Assembly: GCA_016202915.1 (NCBI GenBank)
Contig: JACQNT010000023.1
Span: 1-17,078 of the forward strand
Reading direction: 5' to 3'
DNA length: 17,078 nt
DNA from: Acidobacteriota bacterium
GTDB taxonomy: Bacteria; Acidobacteriota; Polarisedimenticolia; Gp22-AA2
Below, one piece after another: positions 1 to 6,379 of the stretch (its first letter is position 1; each line of letters starts with the position of its first letter). The notes below the pieces were generated by a model. It had not been told where the DNA came from, made no database searches, and was given only the letters and a program-made list of their open reading frames with translations. The translations under genes and the position numbers were made by a program.

Positions 1-2
1 GA

Positions 3-1379
3 GGGGTCTTTGCGCTCCTCCAGGGGACGGCGCCCAACCGCCGCCTGACCATCGAGTGGGCCGGCGTGCCGATCTTCCCCGCCGTCGGGAACGGCACGTT
101 CGAGGTGACCCTGTTCGAGACCTCGGACCAGATCCTCTTCCAGTACCAGGACGTGGTCTTCGGAAGCGCCGCCGACAACGGCGGGACGGCGGTGGCCGGC
201 GTGGAGAACGCCACGGGTAACAACGGGAAGACCATCGCGTGCCGTACGCCCGCCATCCCGAACGGCGGGGCGAACCGGTTTCGCCTCGCCTCCAGCCCCA
301 CCATCATCTTCAGGGACGACGTCGAGGCGGGTCCCGGAGGCTGGACGCCGACGGGACTCTGGCACCGCGTCATGGCGCCGACCTGCGCCCCTTCGTCCCG
401 GTCCTTCTCCGCCTCCTGGTACTACGGACAGGACGCGACCTGCAACTACGACACGGGATCGACCAACGCCGGCGACCTGACGTCGCCGGTGATCCCGGCG
501 CTGCCGCAGGACGCCGTGCTCTCCTTCTGGCACCGGCGCCAGACGGAGAGCGACTTCAACTTCGACCGGTCGTTCGTGCGCGCCCGGGGCGGTGCCGGGC
601 CCTTCACCTCCCTCTCCCAGGTCGTCATGCAGGGCCCGTGGCTGCACTCGGAGGACACGGTCGGCCTGGTAGGATCCTCGGAGTCCTTCTGGAGGATCCC
701 CGGCTTGACCGGGCAGGATCTCCAGATCCAGTTCTCGTTCGACACCATCGATGCCGCCGCCAACGACCCGCTGGGGTGGATGATCGACGACATCACCATC
801 CGGGCCTGCCCCGTCCACGGCCCGTCCGGGGCCGCCGCGGCGGCCGCGGTGACGGCGCACCCGCCGGCCGTCTGCGAGGGGACGGCGGTCCAGCTCGACG
901 CCCTCGGCTCCGGACGCTTACTCGGCTCCTACTGCACCGCCTGCTCCTCGCTGACCTACCAGTGGCGCGAGAACGGCGCGCCGATCCCGGGGGCGACGAT
1001 GCTGACGCACGTCGTCCCGGCGACGCAGCCGGCCGGCACCTACGCCTACAGCGTCGATGTCGGGTGCACCTCGGGCGGAGGATGCAGCGTCACGTCCGAT
1101 CCGGTCCCGGTCGACGTCGTCGTGCCGCCCCTCGGAGTCCGCCCCACGCTCCGGGTGGATCGCGCCGCAGGCGATCTGCTGTTCACCTGGACCGACGTGG
1201 CCGGCGCCGACGATTACGCCGTCTACTCCAGCCCGACGCCGCAGGGGACGTTCACGTCCGAGCTGGGAGCGGCGGTTTCCGGCGGCCCCGGGCTGACCGT
1301 CCCGATCCCCGCCGGGAACATCGTCTGTTTCCTGGTGGCCGGGCGCAATCCGACGTGCGGCACGGGCCCGCAGAATTGA
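3..1379 (+). CDS. Secreted modular protein, C-terminal part (5' end outside window)
   Basis: The frame is open from the first bases of the window, so the GTG at 66 is not the true start and about 458 C-terminal residues are visible. The first ~95 residues resemble a beta-rich segment common in large secreted bacterial proteins (LFETSDQILFQYQDVVFG followed by AGVENATG). Residues ~100-270 look like a MAM/jelly-roll module: 'FRDDVEAGPGGW' at its start, 'DLTSPVIPAL' and 'LSFWHR' in the middle, and 'GWMIDDITI' at its end. Residues ~280-375 look like an Ig-like repeat ('YQWRENGAPIPGAT', with several cysteines), and the last ~80 residues look like a fibronectin type III-like fold ('LLFTWTDVAGADDYAVY'). 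Such modules usually mediate binding at or outside the cell surface. Any catalytic domain, for example a peptidase, would lie upstream and cannot be seen. Module assignments are from pattern only. The gene ends in TGA 108 bases before the tmRNA tail. Confidence 0.8.
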   Translation, partial: GVFALLQGTAPNRRLTIEWAGVPIFPAVGNGTFEVTLFETSDQILFQYQDVVFGSAADNGGTAVAGVENATGNNGKTIACRTPAIPNGGANRFRLASSPTIIFRDDVEAGPGGWTPTGLWHRVMAPTCAPSSRSFSASWYYGQDATCNYDTGSTNAGDLTSPVIPALPQDAVLSFWHRRQTESDFNFDRSFVRARGGAGPFTSLSQVVMQGPWLHSEDTVGLVGSSESFWRIPGLTGQDLQIQFSFDTIDAAANDPLGWMIDDITIRACPVHGPSGAAAAAAVTAHPPAVCEGTAVQLDALGSGRLLGSYCTACSSLTYQWRENGAPIPGATMLTHVVPATQPAGTYAYSVDVGCTSGGGCSVTSDPVPVDVVVPPLGVRPTLRVDRAAGDLLFTWTDVAGADDYAVYSSPTPQGTFTSELGAAVSGGPGLTVPIPAGNIVCFLVAGRNPTCGTGPQN

Positions 1380-1487
1380 GGCCCGGCCTGGGCCACGCGG
1401 GCATCCCCGGAGGGAGGCAAGGCCCGGTCGAGCCCGCGAGATGACCGAAAGGAGGTCTTCGGGGGGCGGCCGGCGAGATAGGCCGAA

Positions 1488-1557
1488 GGGGCTACGCACG
1501 TAGACGTTCCACGCCGATCTGTTCCGGGCGCGGGTTCGACTCCCGCCGCCTCCACCA
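1488..1557 (+). ncRNA. ssrA: 3' end of tmRNA (ssrA), fragment
   Basis: The stretch carries the features of a tmRNA 3' end. CTACGCACGTAG at 1492-1503 is a conserved tmRNA block. The T-arm has stem GCGGG (1530-1534), loop TTCGACT and stem CCCGC (1542-1546). The 3' acceptor strand CGCCTCC (1547-1553) is followed by A and an encoded CCA (1555-1557). A full one-piece tmRNA is about 350 nt and needs a tag reading frame and a 5' end resembling GGGGGYG...TTCGACGGG. Neither is present upstream, where the secreted-protein gene ends at 1379. No matching 5' piece follows the CCA, so a permuted two-piece gene is unlikely. GGAGGC at 1413-1418 could pair with GCCTCC at 1548-1553, but no tRNA-like 5' domain surrounds it. 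I read this as a displaced ssrA 3' end, a typical integrase target. The identity is fairly sure; the exact left edge is not. Confidence 0.65.
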
Positions 1558-1599
1558 CGTCTTCCTTTCAGCAGTCCGGATGTCCCCCCTCTACGTTTG

Positions 1600-1637
1600 A
1601 AAATTCGGAATCACATTCCGGATTTTCATGATATAGT
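1600..1637 (+). promoter_or_regulatory. Inverted repeat and possible -10 box upstream of the ATPase gene
   Basis: AAAATTCGGAAT (1600-1611) and ATTCCGGATTTT (1615-1626) form an inverted repeat with a three-base spacer and one mismatch. TATAGT at 1632-1637 resembles a -10 box and lies seven bases before the GTG at 1645, so transcription could start at or next to the start codon (leaderless mRNA). No good -35 box is seen. The repeat would suit an operator; a terminator is less likely because no T-run follows it. Confidence 0.4.
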
Positions 1638-1644
1638 CGTCGCC

Positions 1645-2835
1645 GTGCTCGAACGTCCTTCGTCTCTCCACCACCTCGTCACCGCTCTGGGTCGCTCCCC
1701 GGTCACGGCACTCCTCGGACCTCGGCAGTGCGGCAAGACGACGCTCGCCCGCATGCTCGGTCGGAACCGGAAGCTCCTTTATTTCGACCTCGAGCACGAG
1801 GCGGATCGGAGCAGACTCCAGAATCCAGATCTGGCCCTGGGGCCGCTCCGCGGGCTGGTGGTCCTCGACGAGGCGCAGCGGATGCCGGTCTTGTTCGAGG
1901 CTTTGCGAGTGCTGGTGGATCGTCCCGGGCATAAAGCCAAGTATCTGATCCTCGGCAGCGCGTCACCGTTCCTCGTCCGGGGGGTTTCGGAGAGCCTGGC
2001 GGGCCGTGTGGAGTTCGTGGAGCTGGGTGGGTTCGATCTCAGCGAGACGGGTCCGGAGTCACTGGACAAACTGTGGACCCGTGGCGGCTTTCCGCGGTCG
2101 TTCCTTGCGCGATCCGACCAGGACAGCTACGCCTGGCGGGAGAGTTTCATAAGGACGTTCTTGGAGCGTGACGTGCCCCAACTTGGTCTCGCCATTCCGT
2201 CATCGGCGATGCGCCGCTTCTGGACGATGCTGGCGCACAGCCACGGCCAGACGTGGAACGCTTCGAAGCTGGCCCGCTCTATGGGTCTCACAGACAAGAC
2301 GGTGCGGTCGTACCTCGACGTACTGACCGGCACCTTCCTGGTCCGGCAGCTCCAGCCCTGGCACACGAACGTCGCCAAGCGCCAGGTCAAAGCGCCCAAG
2401 ATCTACCTTCGCGACTCAGGAGTGCTGCACCGCCTGCTTGGAATCGAGGATCGCCACGGCCTGCTTGGCCACCCTCAGGCCGGCGCTTCCTGGGAAGGGT
2501 TCGCCCTGGAGCAAACGTTGGCGGCGATCCGCCCTGTTGAGGCGTATTTCTGGTCCACGCACGGAGGAGCCGAGCTGGACCTCTTCTTCGTCCAGGGGGG
2601 ACGCCGGTTCGGGATCGAATTCAAGCTCACCGATGCCCCGACGGTGACGCGCTCCATGAGAGTTGCCCTGGACGATCTTAGGCTGCGGCATCTCTGGGTC
2701 ATCCACGCGGGAAGGGACCAGTTTCCGATGGACGAAATGATCACGGCTTGGCCTCTCCGCGAGGTAACAGGACTCGCCACGCACATCGACTCTGCGGGTG
2801 GTCGGGGGCAGCGGCGTCCGCGCTTGGAATCGTGA
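1645..2835 (+). CDS. AAA-family ATPase with DUF4143-type C-terminal domain
   Basis: Members of this family (AAA_14 plus DUF4143) are common in bacteria, often in accessory DNA, and their role is mostly unknown. Near the N-terminus is a Walker A motif, GPRQCGKTT (around residues 26-34), and 'LVVLDEAQR' (around residues 72-80) is a Walker B motif. The middle holds a likely winged helix ('NASKLARSMGLTDKTVRSYLDVL'). The C-terminal part has 'ELDLFF' (from residue 310) followed by 'GIEFK', a spacing like the D...ExK core of PD-(D/E)XK nuclease folds, as described for DUF4143. Start choice: the frame stays open to a TTG at 1597, but that codon sits in the inverted repeat, and the GTG at 1645 ('VLERPSSLHHLV') matches how relatives begin and lies just after a possible -10 box. 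With the TTG the protein is 412 residues, with the GTG 396. It stands alone, with no partner gene in its direction. Confidence 0.8.
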   Translation: MLERPSSLHHLVTALGRSPVTALLGPRQCGKTTLARMLGRNRKLLYFDLEHEADRSRLQNPDLALGPLRGLVVLDEAQRMPVLFEALRVLVDRPGHKAKYLILGSASPFLVRGVSESLAGRVEFVELGGFDLSETGPESLDKLWTRGGFPRSFLARSDQDSYAWRESFIRTFLERDVPQLGLAIPSSAMRRFWTMLAHSHGQTWNASKLARSMGLTDKTVRSYLDVLTGTFLVRQLQPWHTNVAKRQVKAPKIYLRDSGVLHRLLGIEDRHGLLGHPQAGASWEGFALEQTLAAIRPVEAYFWSTHGGAELDLFFVQGGRRFGIEFKLTDAPTVTRSMRVALDDLRLRHLWVIHAGRDQFPMDEMITAWPLREVTGLATHIDSAGGRGQRRPRLES

Positions 2836-3024
2836 CGGGATGCGAGGCGGGGAAGCCGTTCTCGGTCACCAGCTCTGGCTCTCTGCAACGGCCCTCCGTC
2901 TCCAAGCCATCTCCAGGACTGCGGAGGACTCCAGTGCACTCCAGAGGAAAACGAATCGATAACAAGGCAACGAGTTGTCCGATCGTTTCGACGAAAAGTC
3001 GCGCGCCATCAGCCAATTAGCCTT

Positions 3025-3051
3025 AAGGGCTATCCACTTCGCTCTCGTAGG
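3025..3051 (+). repeat. Left terminal inverted repeat of the IS1595-family element
   Basis: This 27-bp sequence begins AAGGGCTATC and ends CTCTCGTAGG. It matches the reverse complement of 4037-4063 at 26 of 27 positions (C versus T at position 10). The transposase stop codon lies three bases inside it. Confidence 0.9.
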
Positions 3052-3053
3052 CT

Positions 3054-4022
3054 CTATATCTTGTGGTGCGGCCCCCCTTTCCCAGCCACAAGCCGGCTGT
3101 AGGGCGCCGGACCGACGTCCACCGCTTGCTGGAGGAGCCGGTAGAAGAGGAGGCCGCGGGCGCGGGCGCGGCGGCGGTTGAATCGGAAGGTGAATTCGTC
3201 GAGGTAGTAACCGAGGTGCTTGCCGCGGACCGCTCCGTGATGCGTACCCAGAAGCCACCGCTTCAACAGCGAGGCAACGCGATGCACCCGGGGCAGGAGT
3301 TCATGCGCCAGCTGCTCACTCCGCGTGATGTTGGTCACCCTATGCCCGTAGCCCTTTACCTCGAGGTCGTTATAGCCCCCCCACCCATCGGTGTGAACCA
3401 CCGATCCAGGTGCGACCGCCTCCTCGACGAACCGGAGCAAACTAGCGGCCGAGACGTTGGGAACCCGACGCAGCCGAACACGCCCGATCCCCCGACCGTC
3501 TTCCTCCGCCGCGACAACCACGACGGCCTTGCTCTCCGTTTCCCGACCGTGGACGCCTTCCTCGATGCCACCCACGTAGGTCTCGTCGACCTCGACGCAG
3601 CCGCTAAGGCGGTCCCGGCCCGGCCGGACCATCGCCCGCCGCACCTTGTGCAACCAGGTCCAGGCCGTCTGGTAGCTGCCCAAACCCAGGACGCGCTGGA
3701 GCCCCAACGCGCTACCTCCGTGCTTCTGGCTCGTCACATACCACATCGCTTGGAACCAGGCTCGCAGCGGCTTCCGCGTTCCCTCGAAGATCGTCCCCGC
3801 GATCGGAGACGTCTGCCGTTGACATGCCCCGCACCGGAACTGGCCCCTACCCGTCATCCAGGCCCTGCCTTCCCCGCAAGCAGGGCAGCGGAAGCCGTCC
3901 GGCCATCGAAGCCGCTGCAGGTAGTCTCGGCAGGCCCCCTCCGAGGCGAACCACTCGTCGAACTCCTGAAGGGTCCGGGGGTAGTCCACCCCACCGACAG
4001 GGTGGGCACGCTTCTCGCTCAC
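3054..4022 (-). CDS. IS1595-family transposase
   Basis: This 322-residue protein catalyses movement of the surrounding element. The N-terminal part has a zinc-ribbon with paired cysteines ('CPACG' and 'CGACQ', roughly residues 45-70), typical of IS1595 transposases. The catalytic ISXO2-like core follows: 'VEVDETYVGG' gives the first acidic residue, 'VVHTDGWGGYNDL' the second, and the block 'HRVASLLKRWLLGTHHGAV' to 'YYLDEFTFRFNRR' is the conserved C-terminal signature with the final acidic residue. No frameshift or stop interrupts it. The start is a GTG at 4022, just inside the right repeat. The ribosome site is weak, so expression may be low, as is usual for insertion sequences. Confidence 0.93.
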   Translation of the reverse strand: MSEKRAHPVGGVDYPRTLQEFDEWFASEGACRDYLQRLRWPDGFRCPACGEGRAWMTGRGQFRCGACQRQTSPIAGTIFEGTRKPLRAWFQAMWYVTSQKHGGSALGLQRVLGLGSYQTAWTWLHKVRRAMVRPGRDRLSGCVEVDETYVGGIEEGVHGRETESKAVVVVAAEEDGRGIGRVRLRRVPNVSAASLLRFVEEAVAPGSVVHTDGWGGYNDLEVKGYGHRVTNITRSEQLAHELLPRVHRVASLLKRWLLGTHHGAVRGKHLGYYLDEFTFRFNRRRARARGLLFYRLLQQAVDVGPAPYSRLVAGKGGPHHKI

Positions 4023-4036
4023 CCCTATATCTTGTA

Positions 4037-4063
4037 CCTACGAGAGCGAAGTGAATAGCCCTT
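4037..4063 (-). repeat. Right terminal inverted repeat of the IS1595-family element
   Basis: Read on the minus strand, it begins AAGGGCTATT and matches the left repeat except for one base. The next base, 4064, is the first base of the 34-bp direct repeat. Confidence 0.9.
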
Positions 4064-4097
4064 TGCCCGAAAAGCGAGGTTGGAGTTCCTAGCCCGC
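4064..4097 (+). repeat. 34-bp direct repeat, copy 1
   Basis: It begins TGCCCGAAAAG and ends CTAGCCCGC, and matches 4926-4959 at 33 of 34 positions. It abuts the right end of the insertion sequence, so it may once have extended further left. The toxin-antitoxin pair lies between the copies. Confidence 0.9.
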
Positions 4098-4168
4098 TGC
4101 GGACTTCCTTGCGCGGGGTCGCGACCTTTTACCAGTGCACCAACCGCCATCCTCCCTAAAGGCCGTCG

Positions 4169-4546
4169 TTACTGGCCTCGGCCTATTGGCAAGGACCGGA
4201 TGCGGATGCGATCCTTGTCGAAGACGACGATGCTTCCTGCCTCGAGGGCTTCCCGGGTTCCGGACAGATTCGCCAGCAGGAGCGCGACCTGCTTCTCCGG
4301 GCGCGAATCCTCTCCACGCCGGTAGAGGATAACGGACGGCTTGGTCACAGCCCTGAGAGCGAGTAGCGTGCCAAAATCAGTGTCTGCTGAGACGAGGACC
4401 CGATCTTCCTTCGCCGCCCGCTCGAAGATCTCCTCGTCGTCGGCCGTCTGCAGCCCACGATCGCGCACATGAACGGCATCGTGCCCATTCTGCCGCAGGC
4501 CCTCGGCGAAGGAGGTGGAGAGCGCGTTATCTATGAGGAATCTCAC
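4169..4546 (-). CDS. DUF5615 PIN-like toxin
   Basis: This 125-residue protein matches the DUF5615 (PIN-like) family, thought to be small ribonuclease toxins paired with DUF433 proteins. The N-terminal 'MRFLIDNALS' gives the first acidic residue (D6). 'DDEEIFERAAKEDRVLVSADTDFG' (about residues 36-59) is the family's central signature, with further likely metal ligands at D55 and D57. Its ATG lies inside the end of the upstream antitoxin gene, a 4-bp ATGA overlap, so the two are translated together. Toxin activity is inferred from family and pairing. Confidence 0.88.
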   Translation of the reverse strand: MRFLIDNALSTSFAEGLRQNGHDAVHVRDRGLQTADDEEIFERAAKEDRVLVSADTDFGTLLALRAVTKPSVILYRRGEDSRPEKQVALLLANLSGTREALEAGSIVVFDKDRIRIRSLPIGRGQ

Positions 4547-4770
4547 GGCGCTACGAGAGGGAGTTCGCGTTCGCGCACGGCCTCGGCCGCATATTGCAGC
4601 GCTTCATGGACATCTTCGGCTTCGAGATCAGGATAGGCTTTCAGGATCTCCTGCTCGCTCATCCCCTCGGCGACCATCCCCACGACGGTCGCCACGGGAA
4701 TGCGCAGCCCTCGAATGCACGGCACACCGCCCATTTGCTTCGGGTTCACGGTAATTCGCGCGAACTTCAT
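4543..4770 (-). CDS. DUF433 antitoxin
   Basis: This 75-residue protein is a DUF433 family member, recognised from 'GVPCIRGLRIPVATVVGMVAEGMS' (the typical form is G-x-P-x-I-x-G-T/L-R-I-P-V) and 'EILKAYPDLEAEDVHEALQYAA'. The fold is a small helix-turn-helix, so it probably both neutralises the toxin and binds the operon's promoter. It is the first gene of the pair. The ATG at 4770 has a strong ribosome site (AGGAGGTC at 4784-4777, read on the minus strand). Confidence 0.88.
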   Translation of the reverse strand: MKFARITVNPKQMGGVPCIRGLRIPVATVVGMVAEGMSEQEILKAYPDLEAEDVHEALQYAAEAVRERELPLVAP

Positions 4771-4776
4771 GATGCT

Positions 4777-4812
4777 GACCTCCTGATCAGGAATGCCTTT
4801 CAGCTCATTCTA
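4777..4812 (-). promoter_or_regulatory. Toxin-antitoxin promoter, operator candidate and ribosome site
   Basis: On the minus strand, TAGAAT (4812-4807) is a likely -10 box, and no clear -35 box is seen. CCTGATCAGG (4782-4791) is a perfect 10-bp palindrome between the -10 box and the antitoxin start. It overlaps the ribosome site AGGAGGTC. It would suit an autoregulatory operator, as is usual for such pairs. Confidence 0.5.
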
Positions 4813-4925
4813 CCTCGGCACGGCCAGCAGCAGGGCATCGAGAAGTCGCTTCTCCTCGCTTCCCTTCGGGTAAGGGCCCGGGCCTCCGGGCGAAGTTGAC
4901 AGAAGGCCCCTTCTCGGGCGTAGAG

Positions 4926-4959
4926 TGCCCGAAAAACGAGGTTGGAGTTCCTAGCCCGC
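4926..4959 (+). repeat. 34-bp direct repeat, copy 2
   Basis: This is the second copy of the repeat at 4064-4097, with A instead of G at position 11. It is read in frame into the hsdS remnant as 'CPKNEVGVPSP'. Confidence 0.9.
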
Positions 4960-5123
4960 AGATCAACTTGCCGCCACTTGGAGAGCTGAAGCGGATCGCG
5001 AAGAGTCTCTCGGAGAGCGTCCGAGGGGCATCGCACGTGCGTCAATCGACAGAGAAAGAGCTCGCTGCGATTGACGCGCTGCCGGCTGCCCTGCTGGGAC
5101 AGGCCTTCGCAGGTCGTCTTTGA
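4926..5123 (+). pseudogene. hsdS: hsdS 3' remnant (type I restriction specificity subunit)
   Basis: About 65 codons resemble the distal conserved end of HsdS: 'INLPPLGELKRI', an alpha-helical stretch, then 'ELAAIDALPAALLGQAFAGRL', which matches the usual C-terminal ending (A-L-P-A-A-L-L-x-x-A-F-x-G-x-L). Neither target-recognition domain is present. The frame stays open upstream, but its translation there does not look like HsdS. The TTG at 4896 is not a credible start. HsdS normally has over 350 residues and chooses the DNA site for HsdM and HsdR, so this fragment cannot do that. The 5' part was probably lost in the event that placed the toxin-antitoxin pair and insertion sequence here. Confidence 0.65.
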
Positions 5124-5148
5124 GACCGTCTACGGCGGCGCGAAATCA

Positions 5149-5179
5149 AATTAGCGAAATCTCACAATTGCGATAATAA
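5149..5179 (+). promoter_or_regulatory. Likely promoter and direct repeats upstream of fic
   Basis: This AT-rich island in GC-rich DNA holds TTAGCG (5151-5156), then 17 bases, then TAATAA (5174-5179), a plausible sigma-70 pair. Two related blocks, AATTAGCGAAAT (5149-5160) and AATTGCGATAAT (5166-5177), overlap these boxes and could be sites for a regulator, perhaps the Fic protein's own winged helix. Confidence 0.5.
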
Positions 5180-5218
5180 TAGGCGCGCCTTCTAGCGGAG
5201 CCGAAAACAGGGGGATGC

Positions 5219-6379
5219 GTGCCCGGGAAAACCCAGGAGGCCGGGAAGCGGGTCCGTTGTCCAGGGGGATACTCCGCCTTCATCCCGAATCCTCTGCCGC
5301 CTCCACTGGAGTGGGGGCCGAGGCTCCTGAGGGTGCTGTCGGCCGCGGATCATGCCGTTGGGCGGCTCGCCGGCGAGGGGGGGAGGCTGCCGAACCCCCA
5401 CCTCCTGATCCGACCGTTCGTGAGGCGCGAGGCCGTGCTTTCGAGCCGGATCGAGGGGACTCAGGCGACACTGGGGGAGCTGCTGGCCGCGGAGGCCGGG
5501 GCGGCAGTGAATCGCAGCCCGGAGGACCTTCGTGAGGTGGGAAACTACGTGGCCGCACTGGAGCACGGGGTCAAGAGATTAAGAAAGCTGCCCCTTTCGC
5601 TCCGGTTGGTGCGGGAACTGCATGCCCGGTTGATGGAAGGTGTGCGGGGCGACCGGGCCACCCCCGGCGAGTTCAGATGGACGCAGAACTGGATAGGCCC
5701 GCCGGGGTGCGCCATCGAAGACGCGAGGTTCGTGCCGCCACCATCCGACACCATGCGCGAGTGCCTGAGCGGCTGGGAGAAGTTCCTCCATGACAGGGCT
5801 CTGCCTTCGTTGGTGCAGATCGGCCTGGCCCACTACCAGTTCGAGGCGATCCACCCCTTCCTCGACGGCAACGGCCGTGTCGGCAGGCTGCTCATCATCC
5901 TCTTCCTGATCGAACGAGGCCTCCTGCCCACGCCGCTCCTTTACGTCAGCGCATTCTTCGAGGCCACGCGGCGGGACTATTATGAACGCCTGCTGGCCGT
6001 GAGCGAACGTGGGGAGTGGGCCGAGTGGCTCGAGTATTTCCTGAACGCCGTGGCGCGCCAGGCGGAGGACGCCCTCGGCCGGGCGCAGCGGATCAACGCG
6101 CTCCTCGCCCGGTGGCGGACGGAAGCGGCGGGCACCTCCTCGAAGACCGCGCTGGCGCTCGTCGATCTCCTGGCCGGGAATCCATTCTGGACGATCCGGA
6201 AGGTCGCCGAGCGCCTGGGCGTCGCCTACACCACCGCCGAGAGGGCGGTGGAGAGGCTAGAGGCGGCTTCCATCGTGGTGCAGACCAGGGACGCGAAGCG
6301 GAACCGTGTTTACTGCGCCAGGGAGATCCTGGACATCCTCGAGGAGCCCGCGAGGCTGAGATCGACGGTGAGGACGTGA
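5219..6379 (+). CDS. fic: Fic family protein with N-terminal inhibitory motif and C-terminal winged helix
   Basis: Fic enzymes transfer AMP or a related group onto target proteins. This 386-residue protein carries the full active-site loop HPFLDGNGRVGR starting at H212. The N-terminal segment has S75-S-R-I-E79-G80, matching the (S/T)xxxE(G/N) inhibitory helix of class II Fic proteins, so activity is expected to be self-restrained. Residues ~300-375 form a likely winged helix ('TIRKVAERLGVAYTTAERAVERL'), the usual layout for Fic proteins of this size. The GTG start follows a GGGGG ribosome site at 5210s; an ATG at 5215 is in another frame. The stop overlaps the start of hsdM by four bases (GTGA), so the two are probably co-translated. 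Fic proteins of this kind are known as passengers in type I restriction operons. The target is unknown. Confidence 0.92.
   Translation: MPGKTQEAGKRVRCPGGYSAFIPNPLPPPLEWGPRLLRVLSAADHAVGRLAGEGGRLPNPHLLIRPFVRREAVLSSRIEGTQATLGELLAAEAGAAVNRSPEDLREVGNYVAALEHGVKRLRKLPLSLRLVRELHARLMEGVRGDRATPGEFRWTQNWIGPPGCAIEDARFVPPPSDTMRECLSGWEKFLHDRALPSLVQIGLAHYQFEAIHPFLDGNGRVGRLLIILFLIERGLLPTPLLYVSAFFEATRRDYYERLLAVSERGEWAEWLEYFLNAVARQAEDALGRAQRINALLARWRTEAAGTSSKTALALVDLLAGNPFWTIRKVAERLGVAYTTAERAVERLEAASIVVQTRDAKRNRVYCAREILDILEEPARLRSTVRT

Larger units (their letters stand above)
3025..4063 (-). mobile_element. IS1595-family insertion sequence, complete
   Basis: A single transposase gene is bounded by 27-bp terminal inverted repeats that differ at one base, giving an element of about 1.04 kb, normal for this family. 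If the true ends begin at GGGC, the element is 3027-4061. IS1595 elements usually make an 8-bp target duplication. I see none: the flanks are TTAGCCTT on the left and TGCCCGAA on the right. CTATATCTTGT occurs in the same orientation just inside both ends (3054-3064 and about 4025-4035), a possible subterminal transposase site. The gene is undamaged, so the element may still be mobile. Its right end directly touches a 34-bp repeat. Confidence 0.9.

Noticed and set aside
1380..1394. Terminator after the secreted-protein gene (GGCCC...GGGCC)
   Set aside because: The stem is only five bases and no T-run follows.
1413..1557. A complete tRNA gene ending at the CCA
   Set aside because: The T-arm and acceptor strand fit, but no D-arm or anticodon arm can be placed upstream; the block CTACGCACGTAG points to tmRNA.
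1223..1558. Minus-strand ORF beginning MVEAAGVEPA
   Set aside because: This start is the antisense of the tmRNA/tRNA-like 3' end and is a well-known false protein; the rest is antisense to the secreted-protein gene.
4896..4926. Promoter TTGACA...TAGAGT in front of the hsdS remnant
   Set aside because: The spacer is 19 bases, longer than usual, and there is no intact gene for it to serve; it may be chance.
6016..6375. Upstream extension of the hsdM frame inside fic
   Set aside because: The codons there are antiphase to a well-supported fic gene and the translation does not resemble HsdM. The GTG at 6376 gives a normal N-terminus.
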